IMG/VR virus record: IMGVR_UViG_3300031601_000007
Coordinates: 1 to 35,903 of that record
Source of the DNA: a virus
Length of the DNA: 35,903 nt
Reading direction: 5' to 3' (one strand)
Shown: in pieces, positions 16,614 to 23,340 of the stretch
How positions within the stretch are numbered: position 1 is the stretch's first letter
Layout of the letters: every line of letters starts with the position of its first letter
The notes under the pieces: generated by a model
Seen by the model: the letters and a program-made list of their open reading frames with translations, nothing else
Database searches by the model: none
What the model was told of the DNA's origin: nothing
Translations under genes and position numbers: made by a program

Positions 16614-17579
16614 TTAGGAAAGAACAGATACGCCAGACGTGGCGAAACCAGGAACAGCACCGGCAACATAGATGCCCACGGCTGCCTCTGCCATCACGGT
16701 ATGATCAACTGACGCACAGTCTTTAAGAATCACGGCCCCCTGGGTCTGAGCTGCACCGAATCCCACGGCATGGGCAGGTGTCGCGGCTGAGAGGGGGTTG
16801 TTCAAAAAGGTTGAGTTTTTAATCAACAGCATTCTTTCAACATCCGTAGCGTTGGCCCCGTAAACCGCAACATGGGCGGTGCCCCCGGCCTTGGAAAGGA
16901 ACAGGCAATCGTCAAACAGGGAATCCCGGCATTTCTTACCGGCAAGGGTGGCAGACAAAAGGACGTTTGGCCTGATCTTACCCGTTGTGATGATGTTTGC
17001 GGTGCTGCCGAATGTGCATTTATAAAACTGTGCGCTATCCCCGTTGTGCAGGAGTTCGGCGGCAGCAGTCTCGTCCAGATCAGTGGATTTGTAAAATTCA
17101 GTGTTGAAGAATCTGGAGAACTCCCCGCCCTCGGCAAAAGCGTAAAGCCCTTCGGCGATAGTCATACCGTTGATAACTTTGATGCCGGTAAAGGTGTTTC
17201 TGATACCTGTGTTCTGGATCGTGGCAATGTTGGTAGCCGTGGCAGATGCAGTACATTGGATCTTTGCACCCTGGCCGTAGTGTCCAGCGGGGCCATTCAT
17301 ACCCACGGTGTGAAAACGGTTTTTTGTGATGGAAACCATAGCCGTTTCATTGACTGTTGAGTACCCGTTGATCAGAATAAAATCATTATTGTTGGTCACG
17401 ACAGAATCAACCGCCTTGCCGTAGGTCTTGAAAGCATCAGTCCATGACTCGCCGCCGTTGTTGTCATTGCCGATATTAGCGTCAACATACCAAACGTTTC
17501 CAGGCCCGAGCATGTTCGTTAATGCGCCAATCTGTGACCGCGAAACCTGCAACCCTGTGTGGAAAAAATCTCTTTTCAT
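16614..17579 (-). CDS. Beta-helix-type structural protein (321 aa)
   Basis: The N-terminus (MKRDFFHTGLQVSRSQIGALTN) resembles short capsid-binding heads. Then comes WYVDANIGNDNNGGESWTDAF, the entry motif of right-handed parallel beta-helix proteins, followed by rungs with many NTxF, KCTF and NSTF turns typical of pectate-lyase-like solenoids. There is no catalytic triad I can name. The site AAGGAG before ATG 17579 is strong. Its place between the decoration-like gene and the gp4-like adaptor suggests a head-surface fibre or decoration rather than a tailspike. Confidence 0.7.
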   Translation of the reverse strand: MKRDFFHTGLQVSRSQIGALTNMLGPGNVWYVDANIGNDNNGGESWTDAFKTYGKAVDSVVTNNNDFILINGYSTVNETAMVSITKNRFHTVGMNGPAGHYGQGAKIQCTASATATNIATIQNTGIRNTFTGIKVINGMTIAEGLYAFAEGGEFSRFFNTEFYKSTDLDETAAAELLHNGDSAQFYKCTFGSTANIITTGKIRPNVLLSATLAGKKCRDSLFDDCLFLSKAGGTAHVAVYGANATDVERMLLIKNSTFLNNPLSAATPAHAVGFGAAQTQGAVILKDCASVDHTVMAEAAVGIYVAGAVPGFATSGVSVLS

Positions 17580-17598
17580 CTTTCATTCTCCTTGTTCA

Positions 17599-17619
17599 TG
17601 GAGGGGATGACCCCCTCCA
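17599..17619 (-). other. GC-rich intergenic hairpin
   Basis: 8-bp arms TGGAGGGG (17599-17606) and CCCCTCCA (17612-17619) with a 5-nt loop, between the 126-aa and 321-aa genes and just upstream of the latter's AAGGAG site. There is no U-tract, so it is more likely an mRNA-stability or processing element than a terminator. Confidence 0.75.
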
Positions 17620-17629
17620 GGTAGAATTT

Positions 17630-18010
17630 TTATGCTGCTGTGTATGCAGGGCTTGAATCAACGGCAACACTGTACAGGCTCTTGATCACCCATCCGTCAG
17701 TGTCATTTGCGTAAAAAAGAACCGCTGTATCACCGATGGCATCAAGGGCAATTACAGACCAACCAGTTGCCGTGGTGGGTTTCACGTCAACATCGGCTGC
17801 GTCAGTAGATATCAGCATCAGGATTTGCCCCGGTTCTCCATCAGGGAGTGTGAACGTAGTCACGGCCCCAGCTGCTGAGTCAATCTTGACAATTGGGTGT
17901 GTGAGTACGCATGTGTCTGTGGTGGCTGCTGTGACTTGGGTTACAACATCGGAAGACCCATAATTCTTTGACCGTTGCCGCCATTCCACATTTCTTGTTT
18001 TGTTAGCCAT
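17630..18010 (-). CDS. Capsid decoration-like protein (126 aa)
   Basis: First gene after the coat protein. The N-terminus is basic (MANKTRNVEWRQRSKNYG), then a compact beta domain follows: TDTCVLTHPIVKIDSAAG, LPDGEPGQILMLISTD and TAVLFYANDTDGWVIKSL (the last close to the C-terminus). Strands alternating with DG turns resemble head-fibre or decoration domains. There is no transmembrane segment. Its ribosome-binding site AAAAGGAG lies inside a palindrome (18020-18036), so expression may be tuned relative to coat. Confidence 0.6.
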   Translation of the reverse strand: MANKTRNVEWRQRSKNYGSSDVVTQVTAATTDTCVLTHPIVKIDSAAGAVTTFTLPDGEPGQILMLISTDAADVDVKPTTATGWSVIALDAIGDTAVLFYANDTDGWVIKSLYSVAVDSSPAYTAA

Positions 18011-18019
18011 TTTTTATAT

Positions 18020-18052
18020 CTCCTTTTAAAAAGGAGGGCTGTTACACCCTCC
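18020..18052 (-). terminator. Attenuator/terminator after the coat gene with overlapping SD-sequestering palindrome
   Basis: On the minus strand: GGAGGG (18052-18047), 8-nt loop, CCCTCC (18038-18033) and TTTTT, an intrinsic terminator right after the coat gene. The 3' arm also forms a second, mutually exclusive palindrome, CTCCTTTT/AAAAGGAG (18020-18036), whose AAAAGGAG is the ribosome-binding site of the next gene. Read-through and initiation could thus be linked. It probably lowers expression of genes after coat. Confidence 0.65.
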
Positions 18053-18076
18053 CCGCCTTGTCGGGCTTAATCGGTA

Positions 18077-19357
18077 TTAATAAGTTACTGCAACCCCGCA
18101 ATTGGCGGGATCGGCAATCGTTACGCCAAACCAGGTAAAAATCCGAAACCGGAAAGTCATCTCGATAATGTCACCGTCATAAAGCATGTACATCTCAAGA
18201 CCGTTTTTCATCGTGTCGTGAACCACTTTTTTACCATCAAAGGATGCGAACAAATCAGCGGGGATCTTGCCGCCCATGACCTCGATGGAATCTTTAGCCC
18301 AGAACAGATTTGATTTATTAGTCGCATCGGTGTTCAGACGGTCAACAGTAGCAGTGTCAAGAATCACAGTGTCGATATTGGCAGAGGCCAGTTCAACCGT
18401 TGAAAGGGCCGTGTCATCGGCTGCAATCGGTTTCGGGAAAATCTGGAGACCAACAGAAGACGGTTTGGAGATGACAGAGAATGTCATGGCCTGGCCGGTG
18501 TCGGTCTTGTCACCTTTCCCCAAGGCCTTGATAGTTGTGCCGGAATTGGAGATGGTCACTTTATCGCCCACATTATAAGAAGCTGAGTCAGCAACAACAA
18601 GGGTGGCCGTCCGGTAATCTATGTTCGTCACAACTTTTGTCGTTGCATTGACGGACCCGGCTTCAGGTTTAAAAGAATGATCCCCGGTTACAGTGGTTGC
18701 AGGATCAGCCCCGCCAACAAGATCAGGAAGAAAAGACCCAGTGAAAATATCGAACTGTGCGATATTATTTGCAAGCTGGCCGGTCTTCCACACTTTATCA
18801 GGCTCCCCCTGGAGTGTCTGACGGCCTGCCAAATCCTCACCAAATTTGCGAGTGTCCCGATCATTCAACATGAAATTACGCCCGTTGGTATTGGAGAGCT
18901 GGCGTTCGTTCATCAGAGCTTGAGCTTCTGAAATGAAGGAATAACCAGAAGTGTCATTGCTCCGATAGAAAAGAGATCCCTGTTCTTTAATCGCCTTGGC
19001 AATCTCAGAGTTCAGCTTTGAAGCCTGGCGCATCCCGGATTGTTCAGCCCGGCGCTTCCAGAAGGAATCGTCCCGCATGTTATCGGCACGCTGTTTCACA
19101 AGATCATTTTGGGGAGTGCCAAGGATACATGGATACGTCTGTTCAATGATGTCTGTCTCTTCCCCGGTAAGATCCCACCCTTCGATCAAAGGGGCATCTT
19201 GCTGGACGGTTTTCCAAATCACATTACTTGCGTTTTGGAGTTTTCCGGGGTCCGGTGTGTCCAGAGTGACAAGATCAAGCATCGAGTCGGGATGTTCATA
19301 TGTTTCTTTTGCCGTTTCCAGCATCATTTCTACGGTTTTACCAGTTGTAAGTGCCAT
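18077..19357 (-). CDS. P22-like major capsid (coat) protein (426 aa)
   Basis: Length (426) and motifs fit the P22 gp5 coat family: MALTTGKTV start, NVIWKTVQQDAP followed by EGWDLTG (P22 has a matching NTIWMPVEQESP...EGWDLTD as I recall), then LRADNMRDDSFWKRR-type sequence around 88-104 (here VKQRADNMRDDSFWKRRAEQ). A Gly/Val/Thr-rich stretch from about 215 to 300 corresponds to the inserted domain of P22-type coats. FWAKDSIEVMGG-PADLF lies near 350 and the C-terminus is beta. It assembles the icosahedral shell with the scaffold encoded just upstream. AAAGGATAG precedes ATG 19357. Confidence 0.92.
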   Translation of the reverse strand: MALTTGKTVEMMLETAKETYEHPDSMLDLVTLDTPDPGKLQNASNVIWKTVQQDAPLIEGWDLTGEETDIIEQTYPCILGTPQNDLVKQRADNMRDDSFWKRRAEQSGMRQASKLNSEIAKAIKEQGSLFYRSNDTSGYSFISEAQALMNERQLSNTNGRNFMLNDRDTRKFGEDLAGRQTLQGEPDKVWKTGQLANNIAQFDIFTGSFLPDLVGGADPATTVTGDHSFKPEAGSVNATTKVVTNIDYRTATLVVADSASYNVGDKVTISNSGTTIKALGKGDKTDTGQAMTFSVISKPSSVGLQIFPKPIAADDTALSTVELASANIDTVILDTATVDRLNTDATNKSNLFWAKDSIEVMGGKIPADLFASFDGKKVVHDTMKNGLEMYMLYDGDIIEMTFRFRIFTWFGVTIADPANCGVAVTY

Positions 19358-19370
19358 TTTTATCTATCCT

Positions 19371-20354
19371 TTACCATTGGGAGACATCAACCTTGGCAAG
19401 CTTGGCCGCTTTCTTGGCGTTATACGCATCTTGAGGGTTGCCAGACTTGTGAGCGTCATCATAGGCTTTTTTAAGCTTCTTTACCGCCTTGCTTGACGCT
19501 GTGGCCCCACCATCCCCGTTGTGCTGGTTCGCCGGTGCCGGTGCCGTTGATGTAACCTTTTTTGGTTTAGTTAAGCGTTCTTTTAATTGCGCTAAATACA
19601 TGCCCGCTTTCATTCCACTACGCTGGGAAGCCAGAAGCACTTGAAGTTTATTAAGGGCATTTTCATTGATGCCCAAATAGTACAGAACTTTTTCAGATCC
19701 GTCTCCAAGGTCGTCTATCAATTGATCCGTGATGTCGTCACCACCGCCCTTGTAAACCATCTCAACCGTTTCTCGGACCTTTTTATCGCTGGCCCCAAAA
19801 AGTTCAGCCTTAATGCCGGATTTTTCCACCAATTCAGCAGCACGTTTATAATGAGATTCGACAGCCTTTTTCCTTGCCTCTATTGCATTTTTCTGTGCAA
19901 GGGTAACCCTGTCTTGTTCAGCCACTTTGCGCACTCGCTCAGTGGTTTTCAGATCCTCATAGTTTTCATGTGCTGCATCGTATTCGTCATCCGTTGCAAA
20001 ATCAACCCTGTCAGGCTTCGGCGCTGGCCCCTTTGCTTTCAGGCGTGCGTTCTCATCGGCAAGGGCTTTGTTCTTGTCCTCTGCCTCTGAGAGCCTGCCT
20101 TTGAGTTTGCTTTTGATTTTAAGATGAGTCTTTACAGGCACATCTTTATCAGGCTGGCCCTTGGCTTCGTCCATCTCGGACATCTGCCACGGCTCAAGGG
20201 GTTTTGCATCGTCATCGTCAACGTCATCCTCCAGGGGGACATCAGGTTTGATATCCTCAATTGGTTTGACATCTTCAACGACTGGTTCAACGTCCGGTTT
20301 CACGGCATCTTCCTTGGCTTTGTTCTGTGTTTTCAATTCTTCGAGATTCATCAT
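19371..20354 (-). CDS. Scaffolding protein (327 aa)
   Basis: Directly precedes the coat gene, as in P22 (gp8, 303 residues). The N-terminal ~80 residues are very acidic (VDDDDAKP, many E/D/P). The middle is a helical, coiled-coil-prone region (KLKGRLSEAEDKNKALADEN, about 85-105, and further helices to 250). The C-terminus is a basic helix-turn-helix (SSKAVKKLKKAYDDAHKSG to VDVSQW), the layout of the coat-binding end of P22 scaffold. No protease motif is seen. Two ATGs are adjacent (20354, 20351) after GGGAGAAT. The leader upstream is long and structured. Confidence 0.82.
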   Translation of the reverse strand: MMNLEELKTQNKAKEDAVKPDVEPVVEDVKPIEDIKPDVPLEDDVDDDDAKPLEPWQMSEMDEAKGQPDKDVPVKTHLKIKSKLKGRLSEAEDKNKALADENARLKAKGPAPKPDRVDFATDDEYDAAHENYEDLKTTERVRKVAEQDRVTLAQKNAIEARKKAVESHYKRAAELVEKSGIKAELFGASDKKVRETVEMVYKGGGDDITDQLIDDLGDGSEKVLYYLGINENALNKLQVLLASQRSGMKAGMYLAQLKERLTKPKKVTSTAPAPANQHNGDGGATASSKAVKKLKKAYDDAHKSGNPQDAYNAKKAAKLAKVDVSQW

Positions 20355-20401
20355 ATTCTCCCATGATTAAAGGATAGCCCGGTGTGTTCTCGCCGGTAAG
20401 T

Positions 20402-20426
20402 TCCCGCTTTCGCCTGCGGGAGAGGC
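20402..20426 (-). other. Possible H-type pseudoknot in the scaffold-coat leader
   Basis: On the minus strand GCCT (20426-20423) can pair with AGGC (20415-20412), while the enclosed TCCCGC (20421-20416) can pair with GCGGGA (20407-20402) across a GAAA linker. It sits about 50 nt before the scaffold start, downstream of the tRNA terminator, and is flanked by several CCGG segments able to pair. The sequence shows the pairing potential only; a role in translation control or processing is inferred. Confidence 0.4.
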
Positions 20427-20467
20427 ATACCCGGTCAGGATGGCCGGTAATTTTGGCTTTTGCCAAT

Positions 20468-20506
20468 AAAAAAAGCCGAGCAAGAGATTTAATCTCTCGT
20501 TCGGCT
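20468..20506 (-). terminator. Intrinsic terminator after the tRNA
   Basis: AGCCGA (20474-20479) pairs with TCGGCT (20501-20506), and an inner AGAGAT/ATCTCT extends the stem. On the minus strand it is followed by seven T (20474-20468). It ends transcripts carrying the Cys-rich genes and tRNA before the scaffold-coat leader. Some read-through or a new promoter is needed for the capsid genes; I found no clear promoter in the 110 bp between. Confidence 0.85.
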
Positions 20507-20532
20507 CAGTTTTTCTGATACCTATTTTATTA

Positions 20533-20606
20533 TGGTAGCGGATGTAGGACTCGAACCTCTCTTGATGCTCCCAAGGCATCCGTGCAACCCTTACACCTCA
20601 TCCACT
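20533..20606 (-). tRNA. tRNA-Pro(UGG)-like gene with encoded CCA
   Basis: On the minus strand: 7-bp acceptor (AGTGGAT with ATCCGCT, one G-U), 4-bp D stem GTGT/GCAC with loop AAGGGTT, 5-bp anticodon stem GATGC/GCATC with loop CTTGGGA (anticodon TGG, Pro), short variable loop, T loop TTCGAGT, A73 and an encoded CCA (20535-20533). The T stem has only three clear pairs, and three bases rather than two link acceptor and D stem, so it is slightly degenerate. It starts inside the stop codon of the 101-aa gene and is followed by a terminator. A phage-borne tRNA is likely; activity is unproven. Confidence 0.75.
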
Positions 20607-20910
20607 ATGCAGATTCATCATCCAGGGTTTGCAGCGGCCCATCCTCCATAACCTCAACCGTAACCGTCCTTTTTATCGTTGCGAGCTTGGTTGCCTTGGT
20701 TGATTTATCCATGGGCTTGGCAGCTTTGATGCCTGGCCACGATTCTTTCCCACACGCACTGCACACAAACCTCTCTGTAAAAAAATCAGCTTCATGGTAT
20801 GGGGGTGGTGCGGTCATCGGGTTGTAAAGTATAAGTTTATCTTTATTTGTGGATATCTCGCCGCAATGCTCACAAAATATAACAACCCTGTACCCTCTTG
20901 TATCATCCAT
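20605..20910 (-). CDS. Zinc-ribbon protein (101 aa), paralogue-like of the 63-aa gene
   Basis: Two CxxC pairs (CEHC near residue 13, CSAC near 50) form a probable zinc ribbon over the first ~55 residues. A Lys/Thr-rich tail follows and ends in an acidic stretch. GAGGGAGAAACCC precedes the ATG. The 27-bp leader plus MDD start is identical to that of the 63-aa gene at 21238, indicating duplication. The stop codon TAG overlaps the first bases of the tRNA. It lies between the portal-side genes and the scaffold; the function is unknown, possibly transcription or host-protein binding. Confidence 0.75.
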   Translation of the reverse strand: MDDTRGYRVVIFCEHCGEISTNKDKLILYNPMTAPPPYHEADFFTERFVCSACGKESWPGIKAAKPMDKSTKATKLATIKRTVTVEVMEDGPLQTLDDESA

Positions 20911-20929
20911 GGGTTTCTCCCTCTGGTTT
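20903..20929. repeat. 27-bp direct repeat, copy 1
   Basis: Identical to 21231-21257. It holds the GAGGGAG ribosome-binding site, ATG and first two Asp codons of the 101-aa zinc-ribbon gene. The pairing marks a tandem duplication of a start region. Confidence 0.9.
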
Positions 20930-21031
20930 AATGGTTTCCGTTTTTACGATCAAAACAAGTTTACCCTCGTTGAATTTTAACTGCAATTCTCCGTACCATT
21001 TCCTGGCTTTGATGTCTTTTAATATCTTCAT
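20903..21031 (-). CDS. Small protein (42 aa), unknown
   Basis: The frame from ATG 21031 runs to TGA at 20905-20903 and overlaps the start of the 101-aa gene by 8 bp. The product has alternating charged/hydrophobic strands (KWYGELQLKFNEGKLVLIV), which look like a folded beta-hairpin rather than random translation. GGAG lies 16 bp upstream, far for a Shine-Dalgarno. It starts 15 bp after the 63-aa gene. Its last codons lie in the duplicated 27-bp repeat. Probable small gene of unknown role. Confidence 0.5.
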   Translation of the reverse strand: MKILKDIKARKWYGELQLKFNEGKLVLIVKTETIKPEGETHG

Positions 21032-21046
21032 TATTTGATTGATAGG

Positions 21047-21238
21047 CTACTCCTTCAAAACCATTTCATGCCCACATCTCGAACATTTTCTGACTATGTG
21101 AAAATCAACCCCGTTCTGTTTCTCTTTTATCCCTATAAAAAAACGGTCATCACTGAAACACTTCTCGCATAATAATGTTATCAAATCTTTGTCGTAAAAC
21201 TGTTGCTGCTCGGGTAAATAATAATTTTGGTCATCCAT
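21047..21238 (-). CDS. Zinc-ribbon protein (63 aa)
   Basis: Two CxxC pairs, CEKC (residues 24-27) and CSRCGH (about 52-57), spaced as in rubredoxin-like ribbons, with a Gln/Tyr-rich N-terminus and a short acidic C-terminus. GAGGGAG precedes ATG 21238 within a 27-bp sequence repeated before the 101-aa gene. It is the first of three small genes after the polyvalent protein. The function is unknown; similarity to the 101-aa protein suggests a duplicated regulator or adaptor. Confidence 0.75.
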   Translation of the reverse strand: MDDQNYYLPEQQQFYDKDLITLLCEKCFSDDRFFIGIKEKQNGVDFHIVRKCSRCGHEMVLKE

Positions 21239-21257
21239 GGGTTTCTCCCTCTGGTTT
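21231..21257. repeat. 27-bp direct repeat, copy 2
   Basis: Identical to 20903-20929; contains the ribosome-binding site and start of the 63-aa zinc-ribbon gene. The bases just upstream also resemble the other copy (AAACC context), so the duplication probably extended a little further. Confidence 0.9.
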
Positions 21258-21311
21258 TAAGGTTTGCCAATGTGCTTATGGTATCATTGATTGGGGTTTA
21301 TTGCAATTTGT

Positions 21312-23339
21312 TCAATGTTTCTCAACAATAACGCCTACCGACCCAAATTTATTCTTACCTGTACCTGGGGTTATTTTAAACCTTTCACCAAGAACTCCCC
21401 CGATATAAGATTCAAGTTCTTTTTGCGTAAACCCTTTTTGATATGCCTTAGAGCCATCAATAATAACCTCCATTGTATCCTTGTTAATCAAATGATGTTT
21501 CGCGTCAAAGACATCCTTGCCCCTCACGTTGACAAACGCTTTGCCCCCTGGTTTTAAGGTTCTGCCTATTTCAGAAACAATATGATCCCTTGCATTTTCA
21601 GGAACAACATTAAGAACTGCATTGTTTATTACAGTATCATAAGCGTTAGATGGGATTTGTGCAGGGTCAGAGAATGTCGGTTTAAAGCCTGCATCTGGAT
21701 AGGGTTCGTAAGTATCTGCCCCTAACTCTTTTCCACCGATATTCTTCCCTGCACCATAATCCAAAACCTTGCCTTTTTTGGCATCTTCAGACACAAGGTT
21801 ATCAAATATCTTACGGTATGTTTTCTTTGTAGTGGCTATTTGAGTAGGATGCCCTCCACTCTTTCGCATCTTTATTCCCTCAAGATTATTGGCCTTTCTG
21901 AAAGCTGTTATGTCATCAAACGATTTCATTAAGCTTGGAGAATATTCCACACTCAAAGCCCCACCCCCACCACCACGAACAATACCACCCTCACCAAAAT
22001 CAGGCGGGGTTTCTCGGCGTTGGGCTTCGGTTAGGGTTAGCCTGCTGGCTGTATCTCTGGCCTCTCTTTCTCCTGTTAGGTTTTGGTAACTTTCATAGGG
22101 ATCGGCCTGTGCATCATCCACCAAATTCATTTTGTTTTCCATGATCAAGTCATATTTTTTCTTTAAATATTCAACGGTCTGTTCTTCACCATCTATTTTG
22201 GCTTGATCCATTTTTTTTGAAAGCCTGCCCAATTCATCATTATAGAGAGAAATCTCTTTGTAAATAGCATCTTTCCCCCTTGCAAATTCATAAGGATTCC
22301 CGCCCCTGGCCCATCCCTCTTTATTCTGGATGCCGTGTTGCAATTCATGTGTTATCGTTGGCTTTGCGTCCTGGTCCCATCTGGGGGGTCTTATCTGGAT
22401 TTGTTCCCCTTGAAAGTCACTTTCGCGCCTATACACGCCCTGGGTGCCGTCGCTAAGGCCATCATCTGACATCCTTGTATGTAAATTTTTTAACTCTGGG
22501 TATTTGTCATACAATGATGGATTATCAACATATTCACTAAGCGGTCCATATCTTCGGCCTTTCATCATGCTTTTTATAGATTCAAGCCCTGGGTAATTAT
22601 CCATTATGCCACGGATCTTTTCAATATCATTAGTTTCAAGGGCTCTGTTTATTTCTGCCTGTTTTTTATTGGATAGGTTAACAATCTCTTGGGTGGGCAT
22701 ACCATCATATCTTTTCACATCGTTATAAATATCATCCATCCCCACCGCCTTGCCCGTCATCATATCAGCCCTGAAGGACTCCACGGCTTCTGTTGGTGTG
22801 GACGGGTATTCCCGCATGGCCATATCAGCGTCAGATATCTCCTTACGCCAAAACCCATCAGGCTTCTTGTGCATCAGCGTTGCAGCGTGAATCTCTTCTT
22901 TACTGGCCCCTCTCAAAAACATAGCCTCTGCCTTGGTAGTCTCCTTTGCAGATGGCCCCACAAACATATTCAGTTTATTCAGGCTGCCGCCACCGGACAA
23001 ATTCTCAGGAAAACTACCACCCACAACAAGATTCATATTGCCCTCTGTCATGGCCAACAAATCAGATATAGTCATGGGCTGGCCGGACATGCCCCGGTCA
23101 ACAGTATTCGCATACCGTTTCATGGGGTCAATGGCCATCTCTCGGATTCTACCACCTGCCACGCTGCCTATATTGGAGAAATCAACCGGGGTTCCTTCGG
23201 GAGCTGATATCCCCTCCTTGAACCCTGGCTCCATAACAGATCCATCGCCAAACATACGGTCTTTCAGGCCCATGAGTTGCTGCCACTTTGTTTCAGGGGG
23301 CCGGAGGATTTCTTGTGTGTTCATGCCTGGTAAATCCAT
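21312..23339 (-). CDS. Polyvalent virion-type protein: zincin metallopeptidase domain fused to SAM methyltransferase (675 aa)
   Basis: Encoded directly after the portal, where many phages encode MuF or head-morphogenesis proteins. Residues ~135-175 have EIHAATLMHKKPDGFWRKEI and ~331-350 have HELQHGIQNKEGWARGGN, the pair of motifs seen in phage 'large polyvalent' zincin domains (HExxH metal site, here HELQH). A Gly-rich linker lies near 455. Residues ~495-675 form a class I methyltransferase: VLDYGAGKN (motif I, ~525), YDTVINNAVLNVVPE and LKPGGKAFVNVRG. The start at 23339 follows the portal stop by one base; an ATG at 23324 is the alternative. Likely packaged and ejected into the host to modify or cleave targets; that is inference from the family. 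Confidence 0.8.
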   Translation of the reverse strand: MDLPGMNTQEILRPPETKWQQLMGLKDRMFGDGSVMEPGFKEGISAPEGTPVDFSNIGSVAGGRIREMAIDPMKRYANTVDRGMSGQPMTISDLLAMTEGNMNLVVGGSFPENLSGGGSLNKLNMFVGPSAKETTKAEAMFLRGASKEEIHAATLMHKKPDGFWRKEISDADMAMREYPSTPTEAVESFRADMMTGKAVGMDDIYNDVKRYDGMPTQEIVNLSNKKQAEINRALETNDIEKIRGIMDNYPGLESIKSMMKGRRYGPLSEYVDNPSLYDKYPELKNLHTRMSDDGLSDGTQGVYRRESDFQGEQIQIRPPRWDQDAKPTITHELQHGIQNKEGWARGGNPYEFARGKDAIYKEISLYNDELGRLSKKMDQAKIDGEEQTVEYLKKKYDLIMENKMNLVDDAQADPYESYQNLTGEREARDTASRLTLTEAQRRETPPDFGEGGIVRGGGGGALSVEYSPSLMKSFDDITAFRKANNLEGIKMRKSGGHPTQIATTKKTYRKIFDNLVSEDAKKGKVLDYGAGKNIGGKELGADTYEPYPDAGFKPTFSDPAQIPSNAYDTVINNAVLNVVPENARDHIVSEIGRTLKPGGKAFVNVRGKDVFDAKHHLINKDTMEVIIDGSKAYQKGFTQKELESYIGGVLGERFKITPGTGKNKFGSVGVIVEKH

Positions 23340-23340
23340 G

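Noticed and set aside
20367-20579. 70-codon minus frame downstream of the 101-aa gene
   Set aside because: It consists of tRNA, terminator and leader sequence.
21258-21311. Leftward promoter (TTGCAA, 17 bp, TACCAT) before the 63-aa gene
   Set aside because: Both hexamers match consensus in only four positions; too weak to annotate.
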